Part shown: positions 63,848 through 64,000 of the stretch, piece after piece
Layout of the letters: every line of letters starts with the position of its first letter
How positions within the stretch are numbered: the first letter of the stretch is position 1
Source of the DNA: BRH-c54 sp965284565
GTDB lineage: Bacteria > Bacteroidota > Bacteroidia > Flavobacteriales_E > Vicingaceae
Assembly: GCA_965284565.1 (NCBI GenBank)
Contig: OZ260100.1
Location: forward strand, 248,001-312,000
DNA length: 64,000 nt
Direction: 5' to 3'
The notes under the pieces: generated by a model
Database searches by the model: none
What the model was told of the DNA's origin: nothing
What the model saw: only the letters and a program-made list of their open reading frames with translations
Position numbers and translations under genes: made by a program

Positions 63848-64000
63848 ATGCCTACCACTATTGAATTAGAAAAAATCACATCGCAAGTTAGAAGAGATAT
63901 TGTAAGAATGGTTCATGCTGTAAACTCAGGTCACCCAGGAGGTTCGCTTGGCTGTACAGACTATTTAGTTGCTTTGTATTTTGAAATTATGAATCATACT
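63848..64000 (+). CDS. Transketolase N-terminal subunit (3' end outside window)
   Basis: Fifty-one codons are visible and remain open to the window end. The peptide begins MPTTIELEKITSQVRRDIVR and contains AVNSGHPGGSLGCTDYLVAL, the substrate- and TPP-site His-Pro-Gly-Gly motif of transketolase N-terminal domains. In Bacteroidota the N- and C-terminal halves are often separate genes; the short N-terminus with GCTDYL fits the split N-terminal subunit, but the end of the gene is not visible, so a full-length enzyme is possible. Confidence 0.88.
   Translation, partial: MPTTIELEKITSQVRRDIVRMVHAVNSGHPGGSLGCTDYLVALYFEIMNHT

Overview
The window is chromosomal DNA from a low-GC Bacteroidota bacterium, most likely a gliding or surface-active member of Flavobacteriales. 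The support is: type IX secretion (T9SS) machinery (PorU, PorV, GldJ, a PorP/SprF protein), eight proteins with T9SS-type C-terminal domains (type A and type B), Bacteroidota-only families (DUF4294, TIGR02757, two-component-regulator propeller kinase), very AT-rich spacers, and repeated matches to the Bacteroidota -7 promoter element TAnnTTTG. Species cannot be fixed from the sequence. No phage, plasmid, IS transposase, CRISPR array or rRNA operon was seen.

Layout. 1-6.6 kb is housekeeping: the 3' end of lon, dnaN, an M42-like peptidase, then recJ and dxs on the minus strand. 6.6-13.1 kb, all minus strand, holds an ECF sigma factor followed by a single-pass membrane protein ending in a T9SS type B domain, then two type B surface proteins, the second directly behind an XRE regulator. 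A 1247-residue type A cargo is divergent at 13.4 kb; its upstream region has three 9-bp repeats at exact 21-bp spacing that fit the LytTR-type operator consensus. 17-23 kb holds purB, a divergent coiled-coil/XRE pair, an MBL-fold hydrolase, a fused E1 alpha/beta dehydrogenase, and three small genes, one only 38 codons long. 23-33 kb (plus strand) has an LTA-synthase-like enzyme, a lipid kinase and a SUI1 protein, then a large propeller histidine kinase, a carboxypeptidase-regulatory-like protein and an AddB-like nuclease.

32.9-43.6 kb is the T9SS and cell-wall block: murF, gldJ and porP/sprF on the minus strand and porU, porV, ispF, murB on the plus strand. 43.6-48.5 kb holds two more cargos, one a zinc-metalloprotease-like beta-helix protein. 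An XRE regulator at 48.8 kb has a 330-bp upstream spacer filled with a chain of inverted repeats. 49-60 kb is mixed housekeeping (def, apbE, an SpoU methyltransferase, a BNR/sortilin-like protein, a thioesterase, lipoproteins, TIGR02757, DUF4294, a START-like protein, tRNA-Met). The end holds a subtilisin-like T9SS protease and the start of a transketolase N-terminal subunit.

How it fits together: PorV and PorU would shuttle and attach the cargos encoded around them, GldJ stabilises the gliding/secretion apparatus, and several cargo genes sit beside their own regulators (ECF sigma, XRE, candidate LytTR sites). The observations most worth follow-up are the ECF sigma/T9SS-domain pair, the triple LytTR-like operator, the inverted-repeat chain at 48.6-48.8 kb, and the repeats embedded in cargo genes (a REP-like insert, a (TA)n tract and a heptamer array in one gene; a GATAGCTATC palindrome in a signal peptide).
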